Source: Botrytis cinerea B05.10
Taxonomy: Eukaryota; Ascomycota; Leotiomycetes; Helotiales; Sclerotiniaceae
DNA: 64,000 bases
Reading direction: 5' to 3'
Assembly: GCF_000143535.2 (NCBI RefSeq)
Contig: NC_037316.1
Coordinates: 1,612,001 to 1,676,000, forward strand
The position numbers and the translations under genes are program-made. Every line of letters begins with the position of its first letter. The first letter of the stretch is position 1. The notes beneath the pieces are model-generated. The model worked only from the letters and a program-made list of their open reading frames with translations, did no database searches and was not told the origin of the DNA. Shown in pieces: positions 13,995 to 26,118 of the stretch.

Positions 13995-15740
13995 CTACTT
14001 GATTTCGAGAAGCTTGACATCGAATGTCAAGGTGGAGTTACCTGGGATACCAGGGACACCCTTGCTGCCGTATGCAAGGTGTGCTGGGATTGTCAATCTT
14101 CGCTCTCCACCGACTGACATACCAGCAACACCGATGTCCCAACCCTTGATGACCTCGCCAGCACCAAGCTTGAAGGAGAAAGGCTTGCCCTTCTTGTTTG
14201 CTAGATTTCAAATATTAGAAAGTGTCAAAAAATTGGACAGATATAGACTTACAGTCAAAGACTTTGCCATCAGTGAACTTTCCGATGTAGCGCATGCCAA
14301 CTCTGTTACCCTTCTTGGCGACTGGTCCGGAACCAAGCTTCTTGTCATCGATCTTTACTCCATCGACAGTCTTGACGCCCAATGCAGGCTTCTTGGGGTC
14401 AACCTTAGCTGCGGCAGATCCAGTAGGTCCTTGCTCGAGATTCTTGGCGAATTGAACCTTCTTCTCGTCCTTGGCAGCATCCTTCTTGACCTCCTCTGCC
14501 TTGGCTGGGGCAGCTTCACCATTGTTCTTCTTCAACTTCTTTTGCTGCTTCTTGCTAAGCTTTGGCTCCTCGGCGTCAGCAGCCTTGGCGATAATGGCAT
14601 CGAGGGATGCGGCGTCCTCGATTTCGTCAGCAGAGCGCTTGTTCTTGCCCTTCTTGTCGGCCTTGACAAGTTTTGGGGCCTCCTCGTCTTCGGAGTCAAC
14701 CTCGGTAATGCGGGCACCATCGAGTTCATCGCTCTCATCAGAGTCCATCTCGAGTTCGAGTTCATCCTCATCTGGAGAGAGGTCATAGTCCTCATCATCT
14801 TCCTCATCAGAATCGTAGACCTCGTGGTGGTGGTTGTGTCCGTTATCATCTGGGATCACGTAGTTACCAGTAAGGAAGATTGTGTGGGTACCAGTAACCT
14901 TGAAGAAAACGGTCTCGTCCTCGCCAATGGTGATGTCGAGAGGTTGTTGATAGTGCTATATTATGGTCAATGCGAGTTTATGAAAAGCGGGGTTTTTGAA
15001 ACATACATTTTCTGGGTCAAGAGTGCAGAGAACATATTCCTCGACTTCAATATCTTCACCATCCTCACTCTCATCCTCACTCTCCTCCTCGATCTCGGCG
15101 GCGGCCTTGGCCTTTCCTTTTTTGGCGACCTTCTTCTTGTCGGAAGCGTCCTCCATTTCTTCGTCGGAATCGTCTTTGCCGATGGATGCAAGAAGTTCCT
15201 TAAGAGCAGCTTGCTTTTGGGCCTTCTTGGACTTGGAGGGGTCGCTTGGTCCACCATTGGCTTCTTCGTCGTCCTCGCTGTCCTCATCTGATCCAGAGTC
15301 ATTATCTGCCAACAAAGCACGTAATAAATCATCCGAACCTTCATCATCATCTTCACTGTCTTCTTCTTCATCAACACTCGATTGACGAATGACCTTCAAG
15401 GTTGATCTGGGCTTGACACCTTCAGCATCATCGGCAGGTTCAGTTGGGTCGATTGCCGCCATGGTAATGCGGAACTAGAGATTGGAATTGTTAACATTTG
15501 TATTTTTCATCGGAGCCTGCTGGGTAGGGCAGAAATAGCAACAGCGCCATCAGGGTAGTAGAAAACAGAGTGACACTTACGGTAGCTGGGAAATCTGGAA
15601 CAGCAGGAATGAGAATATCTCCTGCTGGGACCTCGAGGCCATACATAGCGACTGGAGCGCAAAGTCAGATAAATATTTTCGCAAGACCACAACAAGGCAG
15701 ACATGATGAGTTCTGTTTACTTACCTGGAAGAAGAGGCAT
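13995..15740 (-). CDS. fpr4: Nuclear FKBP-type peptidyl-prolyl isomerase, FPR3/FPR4 type
   Basis: Five exons: complement(13995..14200, 14253..14955, 15007..15474, 15581..15651, 15725..15740), 487 residues. The first exon codes only MPLLP plus one base, joined to [28 protein letters not shown]. This starts the nucleoplasmin-like domain that continues in [22 protein letters not shown]. Two acidic stretches rich in Glu, Asp and Ser and a Lys-rich linker follow. The C-terminal 105 residues are a full FKBP domain: [65 protein letters not shown]. Such proteins act on histone tails and ribosomal DNA chromatin in the nucleus. A start at the internal MAAID would lose the nucleoplasmin-like fold. A 463-codon frame on the opposite strand is a shadow of the acidic and Lys-rich repeats. 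Confidence 0.93.
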
Positions 15741-16310
15741 CTTGTACGATATTATGAATTGATGATTCAATTGATGTTAATATGATTGGAAAAGAACTGT
15801 TTCAAAAACCAAACAGTAAATAAGAGTCTTGAGATGAGTTGAAGAGATTTTAGAAGAAGAGATTGGTGAGCGGTGTCTTGATAAAAGGTAGTTCTTGAAG
15901 AAAAGATACCCGACAACTTTTTTTTTTCTCATTCTGCGGCACACTAACACACTAAGATAGCTTATCCGTTTGCGCTAGTGAGATTTGAGATCCGCTTGGG
16001 TGAGAGTTGCTACCTATTGAGGACTAACTCGCGATCCGTTGGTATAATTTGATTGGCTAATTGGCTCATTGACGTTTATTTTCTCATAGCTCTCCACTTT
16101 AAGATTTTTAAAGATACAATACAGAAGTCTCGAGAAGTCTCGATACTCCTCGATGCTCCTCGATACTCGAACATATGCTAGCTATGTCATGTGTGCGAGG
16201 TATATATCAGGATTCTATCCAAATCATATCGACAACATCAATCGCTGCAAGAACAGACTCCCACAGTCACTCGAGCAACAAGAAACATGATGCTGCTCCT
16301 GTCTCCCCTA
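15741..16310. other. Intergenic
   Basis: FKBP promoter side and 3' flank of the DJ-1 family gene. It includes a short CTCGA-rich tandem tract at about 16127-16169 (separate entry). Confidence 0.4.
16127..16169. repeat. Short imperfect tandem repeat, CTCGA-based
   Basis: Overlapping copies of TCTCGAGAAG and TCGATACTCC/TCGATGCTCC follow one another with one or two mismatches. It lies in the FKBP upstream region. The function is unknown, and simple slippage is the plain explanation. Confidence 0.6.
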
Positions 16311-17115
16311 TCAAGTTTTCTTGCCCTTTCCAATACCAAGACCAACTGCTTTCAAGATCTGCCATAACCACCAAAGCGTTTCCTTCGTGTTCCCATTAGT
16401 ATAAGAGACACCTTTTTCTCCAACATCTGCCATTGCGATCACTGCCTCTGCTGCTGGACCAGGAAACCTTTGTCTTATATAGGCAGCGATCATCTCTAGT
16501 CCGTTGGTAATGCCACCTGCCTGCGTGTTAGTTGCGCGTACATACTGTGCGAATCACAAACTTACCACTACTCCACATATTACCATCTACAACCCACCTC
16601 CTGTCATCAACCCATTTTGTGTCTGGAAACTCCTTCTTCAACCGTGGGATCAGAGCTCTTGGTCCACTAGCACTCAATCCTTCCAAAATTCCACTCTGAG
16701 CCACTAAGAAAATTCCCGTACAGACACTTAAGATATCAACCCGTTCTCCATTCTCTCCTCTCCATTCGGCGTGCGATTTCAAAAACGACTGTGTGTCTTC
16801 ATCTGACACTATTCTAGGATCTGGTCCCGGAACCATCATGACATCCAGCATGCCCGGCTGCACTTCACTGTCTGTTATAGTTTTCGATATTCGAAGGAAA
16901 GCGTTAGCTGTCAATTCAACTTCGGGCCCAGTGGACGGAAGAGATATATAGTATATCGCGCAGCTAATCCCAAGTGCGACCAATGGGGCCGGTAACCCAC
17001 ATGCTGCAAGGTATTCTGGTGAAAGCATGAAAAAAATGTCGATACCTGACATATCAAGAAGTTGACATCCAGCTGGAATGAATACACCAATACGAAGGTG
17101 TTTGGGAGATGACAT
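16311..17115 (-). CDS. DJ-1/PfpI (ThiJ) family protein
   Basis: Two exons: complement(16311..16516, 16566..17115), 251 residues; donor GTAAGT and acceptor GGCAG keep phase 1. The fold is recognised from LRIGVFIPAGCQLLDMSGIDIF at the N-terminus, the elbow VDILSVCTGIFLVAQSGILEG with its nucleophile cysteine at about residue 132, and RWVVDGNMWSSGGITNGLEMIAAYI. Members include glyoxalase-III-like enzymes, amidases, isonitrile hydratases and redox chaperones. The subclass with this SVCTG elbow and a C-terminal helix after the SSGG turn is common in fungi, but the substrate cannot be named. No signal peptide is seen, so it is probably cytosolic. Confidence 0.88.
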
Positions 17116-17388
17116 GATTGCTCCTAGATAAATGAGACAACTAGTTGATTAAGTCGGGTCTCGACAAAGAAATAATGTACAATTTATAGGAATGCCCGTA
17201 GGCGTTTGTTCTTGTGCTGCAGTAAAGATTTGATAATGTCACCGGATATAGAGGATATCCGGATGTTGAGATACAAACGATTAACTCCCTCTCACCACAC
17301 AAACTCCCTGTCGTATAGTTGTTCGGCCAATAATCTCTACAATACAAATTTTCAAACTCCTTCCGTTCCTCCATTCATTCCCAGCGAA

Positions 17389-18116
17389 TCAGACAATTCG
17401 TTTTCTACGAGGCGACCCCGTCACTCTTCCCAATACACTCCTCACTTTTCTCCAAAATCCCGATCCTTCTCCATTTTTCGTTTTGGGTTTTCTTCTGCGC
17501 TCACCCTTCTTGCTTTTCTCGCTTCTCTCGCTTCTCTTTCCCCTCCCATGCTTTCTCGATGGGTCGTGGGATCTTCGAGAGGAACTTGCTGATGAGCGAT
17601 TGGAAGTACCTCCTCCTCCCCCTCTTCTTCTTCTCCTTCCTCCTCCTCTTCTTCGTCTAGAAGGTCTGGCCTGTCATTTATTATTAGAATGTGCATTCCA
17701 GTATTGACACCAAAATTGGTCATGAAGCTAAAACTACTCACACGCTGCGTTCTCGAGGACGATCTCACTTTTTTCTTATCCTCATCATCCTCATCCTCGT
17801 CTTCGCTCTCTTCTCCTTCTTCATCTCCATCTTCCTCATTCTCTCCCTCCTCATTTAAATCTTCGCCCTCACTATCCTCCTCATATCCATCCTCTCTGAC
17901 TTGTTCTACAGCAGCTGATCTCGCGATCTAATAATATCATTAACACAATATCAACAATCCAACACAAACACACTAGAAACATACTTCATGACCACCCCCT
18001 CTATACCCTCTAGGTCGTCCACTCGAAGTCACCGAACTCGCAGGTGTACCATTACTGTATCGCCGAGATGATGTAGATGATGATGATGAACGACTAGAGA
18101 CAGTACTACCTGACAT
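17389..18116 (-). CDS. Small basic Ser/Arg-rich protein with acidic middle, function unknown
   Basis: Three-exon model: complement(17389..17670, 17742..17927, 17985..18116), 199 residues. Exon lengths are all multiples of three, with donors GTATGT and GTGAGT and TTAG/CAG acceptors. The N-terminus is Ser-rich (MSGSTVSSRSSSSSTSSRR) and includes GRPRGYRGGGHE. The middle is almost all Glu/Asp and Gly. The C-terminal third is Arg/Lys/Ser-rich (ARPSRRRRGGG, SSRRSHDPSRKHGRGKRSERSEKSKKGERRRK) and ends GSPRRKRIV. Such charge blocks are typical of nucleic-acid-binding disordered proteins. Another frame of exon 3 gives an acidic protein, but it does not fit the splice phase. The role is unknown and the model needs transcript support. 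Confidence 0.6.
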
Positions 18117-20888
18117 TCTTCCCAAACCTTCTGAAATTTTGTAGTCGAAAAAAATATCAAAGATCACTAAACGAAAAAGATTAAAATAGAGGTAAACATC
18201 TCTGCACACAAATCCTAGATATTGAATCGCCGCCTGTGGTCAAAAGATAGGCCGATGATGTTGGTTGTCTGAGAGATTTTTTTTACGGTCTGGATCGGTC
18301 GGGGTTGAGATTGGGGTTGGAGATATTGTTTTGAATCGGGGACGGAGGATCATGAGGAGGTTCGTGAATTTTGTTTCTTGTGTGATAGAGTTGTGGTTTA
18401 GGTTTTCAGGAAATGGGGATGTGGGATATGAAATAGCGATGAGATGGAAGGAAATTTTGCATTTCATAATGATGTCGCTACGAGACTTTGAGAAGCGAAT
18501 GGGTCATGTACTACTAAAACATCGAGGTCAGGTCGCAGAGTTTATTATGATAAAAGGGCGAGAAGTGTAGTTTTGGGTGTGGATGTGATGCATGAAGCTG
18601 TAGAAAGCAATACTTTTAGTCGGTGACGATGTAAATAGAATGATGCACCAGTGAGTGCCTGGAATGAAAAGACACTTCTCAACTCTCAACATTCATAACG
18701 AATTTATCCTTCTAATGTTTGATATCAGAACCCGTGTTTTCATTGTTCAATCCGTAGATATTGCTAAGTCGATTCTCGCCATTTCCTTCCAGTTCGTGTA
18801 AAGTAAATAAGCAAACTAAAGCTCTTGATGAGCAAAAACATTGCGTCCCATCCCCGACTAAACTCTCTCCAGCTCTCAGTTCATACGACTATAACCTAAC
18901 AGCCCTGTTCGCTTGAATGCTTAAGAAAGTATTTTTGCACGATTCATTTCGTCCATTCAACTCCGTAAAGGCAATCCTACAAGGCTAATACAAGTACGAT
19001 CTTTGAAGTTGTTGAGTAGTATCATATTTCAGATCCTAGTATATATGTTAAATAATGGAGGCAGGCGAAGACAGTGAAGAATAGTGTAAACATATCAGAT
19101 CTTTATTGAAGCTCTTATATCTGAGGACCGGAAGGCTTGGAAGTCCCGGAGTATAGCTTCTCTCGACAAATCGTACGTTTGGGAAACCGCCCATGCATGT
19201 AACAAAAGAGCGTCCATATACGAATTCGTAACTGAGGTGGTAGGTCTGGAAATCGTGCGAAAGAAACTTCGGTGGCTTCGAGCCAGGCTTCTTGCACACC
19301 TTTCAATCTGCGTACATGAGCAGGTTCAATAACTTCTCTTGAAAAATCCACTGTTTGATTGTCCGTAACACGTTTCATACGTTGTAGTTGTTGTGCTGAT
19401 TGTTGTGAGTACGACACTGGGCGTTTTGCATTCCACGATGAACGAGTTTTTCTTCAGTGGGGTTTTCAGCATTTGGAAAAGAAGGATCAGTTCAAAAGAC
19501 ACGGCGGGAGGTTAAAGGAAGGACTGGATTGCCACCCTCCGAGAGGAACTCCATTTCCAATAAGATGTTGAGTTGAGGAGCGACTTGATGGTAATGGTAG
19601 GCATTCGGTTATCGAGAGATGCAATCCATTGTTATGTACTTACATAGATGACTTGTTAGTATATAAGAGGAAATCCCATACCTACCTCAAAGGTGAATGA
19701 ACGCACGAGGAATCTCATTCTTAAAGTGAAGCAATCATTAGCTAAACAAAAGCATCGGTCATGATTGAAGCGTAGTCGTGATATAGACCCAGTAGGCCTA
19801 TCCATCTTTTCATCTGTCTAAACCGGAGATGTTATGGAAGAGAGGACAAAAAGCTTCTTGCAAGCAGTCCAGAGATTGATCTCTCGGTAAGTCTCCCTTT
19901 CACGTGTTTACTATCTTTGTGAACTCCCAAAATACCAAAGAGATACAGAAAGAGAGCGAGCAATAGGGCATCACAAGCGTAATTGTATATTGCCATCTCT
20001 TCCTCGACATGGATAGCCGTTGTGATTTGAATAGCAAGATTTGTGGCAATGTGCTATTTTGATTCGTTACTAATCATAGGAAGGAAGCAGATTTTCATGC
20101 TGACCAGACTAGGGACATGGGGAAGGTATAAGCATCTTACTCCACTGCCTTGTGGTTATACTCTGTACTTCCTCACTCATAAAGGCAACGATAGAGACTA
20201 TCGGCAAAGCACACAGTCCCGAGATGATCCTGCCCCCGTGGCTGGAAATCAACCCAACATTGAATTGGTACACCGACAAAAAGAAGATAACTTTAGAGAC
20301 TGAATCTGAGGGCTATGTTCTCGAGACCAAACATGTAGGCCGAACTCGAAGACTGCATACAACATTGATCCTGTGGTGAAAGGAGCGTCTCATAATTGAC
20401 CGGAGGGCTTCATGCTGATGTTGTAGTGTAAAAAAATGACTGCAAAGATTGGGATGATGAGCATGTACGTAGTGCTCGTAGTTAGCAAATCTTAGCGGCG
20501 TTCGTTAGAAAACACTAAGGCAAATTAATGGTCTTGGCAAGAGACGACACATTCCGCTTCCGTTCTCCGGCATGGTACCACCAGTACCAGTAGTACTCTC
20601 CATGAATCCTATGAATTGAGTCCGATTCAACACATTGTATTGATTTATTTACTTGCATGCCCATATATCAATTGATACAAACAACGATTGACTCACTACT
20701 CGTCCTGACCACCCCTATCGACCTGCCGTTTCGAGTAGCACCCATTGAGAAAAGACCCACACAGAATTTCAGACTGTTTAACGACATGCACACTGCCTAA
20801 AATACTTCATATGAAATCTTACACTGGATACAAGGATATATGTTGCCCATGATGATGATGATGATGTTGCAGTGCAAGAACAGCAATC
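18117..20888. other. Intergenic, 2.8 kb, one possible gene relic
   Basis: No complete gene is supported. A 2EXR-like fragment lies at 19115-19378 (separate entry). The right end is the promoter of the Zn2Cys6 factor and contains a GATGAT microsatellite near 20850. Confidence 0.4.
19115..19378 (-). pseudogene. Possible 2EXR-domain gene fragment
   Basis: An 87-codon frame from ATG reads ...ATEVSFARFPDLPPQLRIRIWTL. This matches the start of the fungal 2EXR domain (aromatic-x-x-FPxLPxELRxxIW). Only the first motif is present; the sequence then leaves the family pattern and stops about 30 codons later, where 2EXR proteins usually run 200 residues or more. I see no splice path restoring the rest. 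It may be a decayed copy of a family that expands in many filamentous fungi, or a chance likeness. Confidence 0.35.
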
Positions 20889-22818
20889 ATGAAGCCTTTT
20901 CGACTTTCAAAGTTTATGACAATTCCACCGTCGGATGAGAGAAAGCTTCTTAAAACCGTGGAGGCAGACGATGCTCCCTTTGACAGTGAGGCTTCGAGGA
21001 AGTCCCGGGTGAAGCACCAAAAGGTCAAGACAGGATGCTACACGTGCAAGTATGCAACTCTTATATCAATGTTACAAAATTATGCAATTCATGCCATGTT
21101 AGCAAGAGCTGATTATTAAAACCTCTAGAGTACGCCGAGTCAAATGCGATGTATGTAATACTCTGTCGACTAGTTACCTTAGAAACATAGGGGCAATCCC
21201 ACAACTCTAACGTAAAACATGTGTTGACGAATAGCAGGAAACGAAACCTTCTTGCAAACGATGTAAGAAGACTGGAATTCAATGCGAGGGGTATCCATCA
21301 CGCGTTATCCAACGACCCTCGCGGGAGTATACCAATCGAATGTCCATAGTGGAATCTCCCCCACGATCACAATCACCCATCGTCAACATACACATCGGTC
21401 CTATCCTAGAAAACGAGCAAGATTCTCGGTATTTTCAATACTTCCGCGAAACATCGGCTAGTGATATCGCGAGATTGTTTAATCGAACAGTCTGGGAGCG
21501 ACTGATTCCCCAGGCCAGCGAATCCGAACCTTTCGTTAGTCAAGCTCTGGTTGCCCTGGGGGCGTTTAGTAAAGGTCGCACATCAAGCGGTATAGAGGCA
21601 TTTTTACACCGTCAATATGGCCTTGATCAGTATGGTAAAGCTCTTGTCGGTATGAGACAAGCTCTAAACCCAAGCTCTTACAATGCCCGCAAGGCCCTCA
21701 TTGCTTGTCTACTTGTTTATTCAATCGAAAGTATACAGGGACATCTTGCAACAGCAGCTTCCCATGCTGCCAGTGGAGAAAATCTTCTCCATGAGATTAT
21801 GCTGGACAAGAAATCCAAAAGCTTACCACCCTTCAGCTGCCAGCAAGATTCTTCAATTGACGATGATCTATGCAGAGCTTTCTCGGATCTTGATCTTCAA
21901 GCACTTTGCGTTATTGATCGCCGATCCTCAAAGCTCCACGAACGACGAACTCGTGATTTAAATCATTTGTTGCTATCAATGCCTTCTTCATTCTCAAGTA
22001 TCAAAGAATGCCATGACTGGTGGCAGATCATAATGCGGAGAAACTTCCATTGGATAGCAACAGCAAGAAAAACAATTCTCGAAGAGCGACCGAAGAATGA
22101 TGAAGAACCCGTTGTCTATGCAGCCGATGATGAAGGGCTAGATCTCAAAGATGAGAACTGCTCATGGACCTCTGTTGCAGTCATACCTAGTACTAACCCA
22201 ACCCTCAGACGGGATTGTACCACATATCTTGATGATATTTTACGATGGGAAAGTATTGCAGCACCGTTAGTAAACAAAGGACTACGCTCTGCCGAAGATT
22301 CTCGAGAATTTCTAGCTGCATGCCTTGCAAAAATACAGGCGGCTATGATGACGATACAAGTATCAAGTGTGTTTATAGTCAACGCAATCGAATGGGACGC
22401 ATACTTTCAGGAGTTTGGTACAATCATGAAATATGTAGCCAAACTCCGACCGCGCATCGTTCAAGGAGAGGGGAAGTATCACTTTGACTTTGGTGTAATA
22501 CTTCCGATGTTTATGGTTGGAACACATTGCCGAAATAGAGAGTTAAGAGATCAAGCGATTGATACTCTCAGGGAAGCTAAAGGTTACCGAGAAGGCATTT
22601 GGGACTCAGATGCCTGCTCACGAGTAACTGGGTTTACAAGAGATGTGGAAGAAGAATGGGCTGATGAAACTGGATGGGTTCCTGGAGAGAGACGGTTTAC
22701 TATCACCGGAACTAAAGTTACAGTTGACAAAGGGAAATCACTGCACATAAGTGGATATCAAAAGAACGGAACTTTAGAAGGGAAGGGTGATTTCAAGGAA
22801 ATACATATAACATGGTAA
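20889..22818 (+). CDS. Zn2Cys6 fungal transcription factor
   Basis: Three exons, join(20889..21049, 21129..21150, 21238..22818), 587 residues. The 22-base second exon codes VRRVKCD and completes the zinc cluster split over three exons: GCYTCKVRRVKCDETKPSC then KRCKKTGIQCEGY, giving CX2CX6CX6CX2CX6C at residues 50-77. A basic region precedes it (ASRKSRVKHQKVKTG). The rest is the usual fungal regulator body, with FRETSASDIARLFNRTVWERLIPQ, SEPFVSQALVALGA and AHAASGENLL-like helices, and no membrane segments. This is the class that binds GC-rich CGG-type sites in the nucleus. Neighbours give no clear pathway, so target genes are unknown. A start at the in-frame methionine of residue 10 is possible. 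Confidence 0.92.
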
Positions 22819-23828
22819 ATGCATACATAGGTAGTACACACTTGATCTTTACAGCCTTACTTACCATAATGTGTTGTGATACCAAATAGTGACACCAAAT
22901 ATTGATTTGAGATGACCCTCGATGCACCGGGCAGGTTCTCAGCGTGGGGACCTTCCGTGCCACTTCCCTTGTATCCACGGCATGAGAATTTGAGTATACA
23001 GCCCAGGCTGAGTCAAATCTCCACACCTGAAGGCGATTGATGCTGTCACTGATCATGTGGATAAAAGGGATGTCCTTGGTAAGGGGCGACAAATCGAGGG
23101 GCAAATCTCTACTCCATTTTCAAGAGACAACATTGATAACACTTCAGTGTATGTTCGAAGTCTATCAACAGCATATACGCAGAAATGAAGATATATATTG
23201 CAGGTGTAACACATAGAAGATTAGGATCGTCAGTACTACCTAAGCTAAGTAGCTGCAGACAAATAAATCGTTACTAACTCCAAGGTTGTGTATGATGTCT
23301 GTGTAAAGTCAGCACCCTTCCTGAGCAAAACCAAGCAAGGTGGCGGATGGCCTAAATAATAGCTATACGAAAGGCTAGTTCAAAGGCCGTAGACATAGCC
23401 AACAGATAGAAGGATCGGTCTGATTATTCTCTTTAAAGTAGAATGTTTCCAGCTTTTTGGAGTTTTGAACTTCCAAGTTGATCCCTATCAATCTCCAAAT
23501 CGTACTTACCTACAACCTGTAGTTACTTCGTATGATACGATATAAATTCATCCTGGTAGGTATCAACAAGATCTAATCTTATCAAGATCTCACCGACTCC
23601 AAAAAATTTCAAGGCAGTAGTCATTAGACGCTAGTCTCAATACACTCTAGCGCAAATCCTGAGCCTTCAACGAACAAAAGAAGGCTTGCTTCCACCTGTG
23701 CGCCCCTCCGGTTACATACACCATACTACGACCTTTTTTTCGCATCAACTTAACTCCAATAATCAGAATAATACTAGAAATTGACAAGCGGAAATAACGT
23801 TTGAAAGAAGAGAATTTGTAGCCAAGCT
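22819..23828. other. Intergenic
   Basis: 3' flank of the regulator and promoter of SF3B6, both plus strand. No supported gene. Confidence 0.4.
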
Positions 23829-24586
23829 ATGAATCGAGGTGGTAAACTTGCTCCTGAAGTTAATCGGTAAGTTTCTCTGGGCTTATTGTTCATTGTACCT
23901 GCATTTGGTCGCGTGGGCCGGCTCTCCAATGCCAGAATTCAGCATCAGTAGCTAACGTATGTGCTGAATGTAGAGCTTTGTTCGTCAAGAATCTAAGGTA
24001 TGTGGATTGACGCAGGAAAGAGCAGGTGTGGAGACTTGGAGATGGGGTTGTGGATTTGGTGTACATGGAAATCAGATTGAGGTGCACGGGGCTGATGATA
24101 TTTGGAAAAATAGCTACAACGTAACGCCGGAAGAACTCTTTGATCTGTTTGGCAAATTCGGTGCGATTCGGTATGTATATTGGAAGGGAAGCAGCAATCT
24201 CGGCGAGACCTGCATCAAGGATCTCTATTGGGATGGACCTGCTCGATCTTGGAGAACGTACTAACAATGCGCCAGACAAATTCGTCAAGGTATCGCTACC
24301 AACACGAAAGGTACGGCATTTGTTGTCTATGAAGACGTAACGGATTCTAAGACTGCCTGCGATAAATTGAATGGGTTCAATTTCCAAAATCGATACCTAG
24401 TCGGTACGTCTGCGCTCCGCGCCTCTATTCCAATCGAACTCTCCTGTACTAACACTTGGGCGAACAGTTCTCTACCATCAACCCGAGAAAATGGAAAAGA
24501 TGCGTGCCAATTCAAATCAATCAGATTCATACGCTGCTCGCAAAGCGAGTTTAGAACAGCTCAAAACCGCGAACAATATCGAATAA
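23829..24586 (+). CDS. SF3B6: Splicing factor 3B subunit 6 (SF3b p14), RRM protein
   Basis: Five small exons, join(23829..23866, 23974..23997, 24114..24170, 24276..24403, 24468..24586), 121 residues. Each donor is GTAAGT, GTATGT or GTACGT and every phase closes. The spliced protein begins [20 protein letters not shown] and contains one RRM: RNP2 [28 protein letters not shown] and RNP1-like [10 protein letters not shown]. The C-terminus is [15 protein letters not shown] with a charged tail. Length and the VLYHQPEKM ending match SF3b14/p14, which in the U2 snRNP contacts the branch-site adenosine and SF3b155. The exons are so short (24 and 57 bases) that no single open frame reveals the gene. 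Confidence 0.95.
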
Positions 24587-26118
24587 CAATCTGACGGGCC
24601 CCTAATTCGCCCAAACACTGTATCTTATATGGAGTCTACAGCGTCTATGGGCCCGTCATCCAGGGTTGGAAATGTTTCGCCATCGAAGGATGTTAGGAAT
24701 AAGAGAACACGACGAACACAATCTGCACCAATTACAACGAGGAAATCTCCTACTACAACTGCTTTGCATGGAAAGGGGGGGAACTATCAACATTTGGAAC
24801 ATCATCGTGGGATCAAGGGGGCAGCTATGGCAGGTGGAAGGCGTAATACCTCCTTCCTCGCTCTTGTGCGGGGATTGGTTTTCAGGCGTTAGAGGGTGTT
24901 GTTGTTTTATTGAAGGGACAGGAAAACCCTCGCTTTTTACATGGATTTTTTCCCTTTACAACTTAACTTACTATTCTCCTCTCGTACACTTTCGTGGAAA
25001 GAGAGCAACCATTTCGATATGCAATGGGGACGGGAGAGCTTCTACGGCCGAGATTGTGATTTTTCTTCTATTAAGGAGGGTGGCATTTCACTCGCGAGGT
25101 TGATTCTCCTTTTCCTTGGATGTTGATTGTTGCACATGTTACCATCTGCTTTGAATGCAAAATTGCTACGTTAGGGCCTTATTGATTTGTATTTTACATA
25201 TTCACTGCCTCAAGATCATTCCATATCGCCTTGCCACAATGTCTGCCCAATCTTTCCACCTTGTTTGTATCATACTCAATCCGACCACAGCATAGAGGTA
25301 CGAATAAGAAAGCCTAGCAAGGCTCTCCGAGCTCCGTAGACTTCTCCGTGGAAATCTCACTCTCGTGCAACATTGCTATGTGCTACATTAAATTCCGCCT
25401 AGACCAAATGCTAAACGGCTCGTGCGTGCTTCTATCGGATATCGGACGGTCGGATGAGTGATTAGCTTGCATAAAGAGCAATCATTAAACTTTGGTCACG
25501 AGGCACCACTGTGCATAAATTGCGTGGATGGATGAAATGAGTAAAAATGTGTGATGTTGGGATTGGTTGGCCTTGGAGTACGTATCTGAGATTCTTATCA
25601 CAAGATTATGATATCCCTACGGTGACTTCCTTGCCGTTTGCTTGCGGGGCACATTCCAGAATTTGAGGTTTGGTAAGAGGGATGCAGTGATTGGTTGAGA
25701 CAGGTCTACTAGGCAGGTAGATAGGGTATAGATGGGGGAGAAAGGGATGTGTTATGTTGCGTGGGGATGGATGCTCGAGGGAAGGCAGAGGAGGGGTGAG
25801 ATTGGATGAGAGGGAATCGGTGAATTTGTTTCAGAGGGGGGAGGAAGGGTTAGATGCATGGTTGCCCCTCTTTCTTGTTGGCTGTCGCGTCTTTTTTTTA
25901 TAATCTTGAGAAGTGTGTGTCTGTCTATTTATTCGCCGAGTTTCGGTTGTGAAGTTATATATTGTTCTTCTAAACCGCACGTCTTGTCTTGATATCGAAG
26001 TCTTCTTTTCTACGGATATCTATCTACCTACCTGCCTGCCTGTCTACCTGTCAAGAAACACATACATAGTCGAAAGTCGAAAGTCAATCGCAAGAACAAG
26101 AACAAGAACAAGAGCAAT
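24587..26118. other. Intergenic, long upstream region of the cysteine-rich gene
   Basis: About 1.5 kb without a supported gene. The last 200 bases, probably 5' untranslated sequence, hold CTAC/CTGC simple repeats (about 26020-26050) and an AAGAAC run (26091-26115) just before the ATG. Confidence 0.4.

Noticed and set aside
13900..15291. 463-codon plus-strand frame
   Set aside because: It is antisense to the FKBP gene and arises from its acidic/Lys-rich codon bias; it has no family match and crosses three introns of the true gene.
17442..17768. Acidic 108-codon minus-strand frame
   Set aside because: It reads through an intron donor (GTGAGT) and does not match the splice phase of the gene at 17389-18116.
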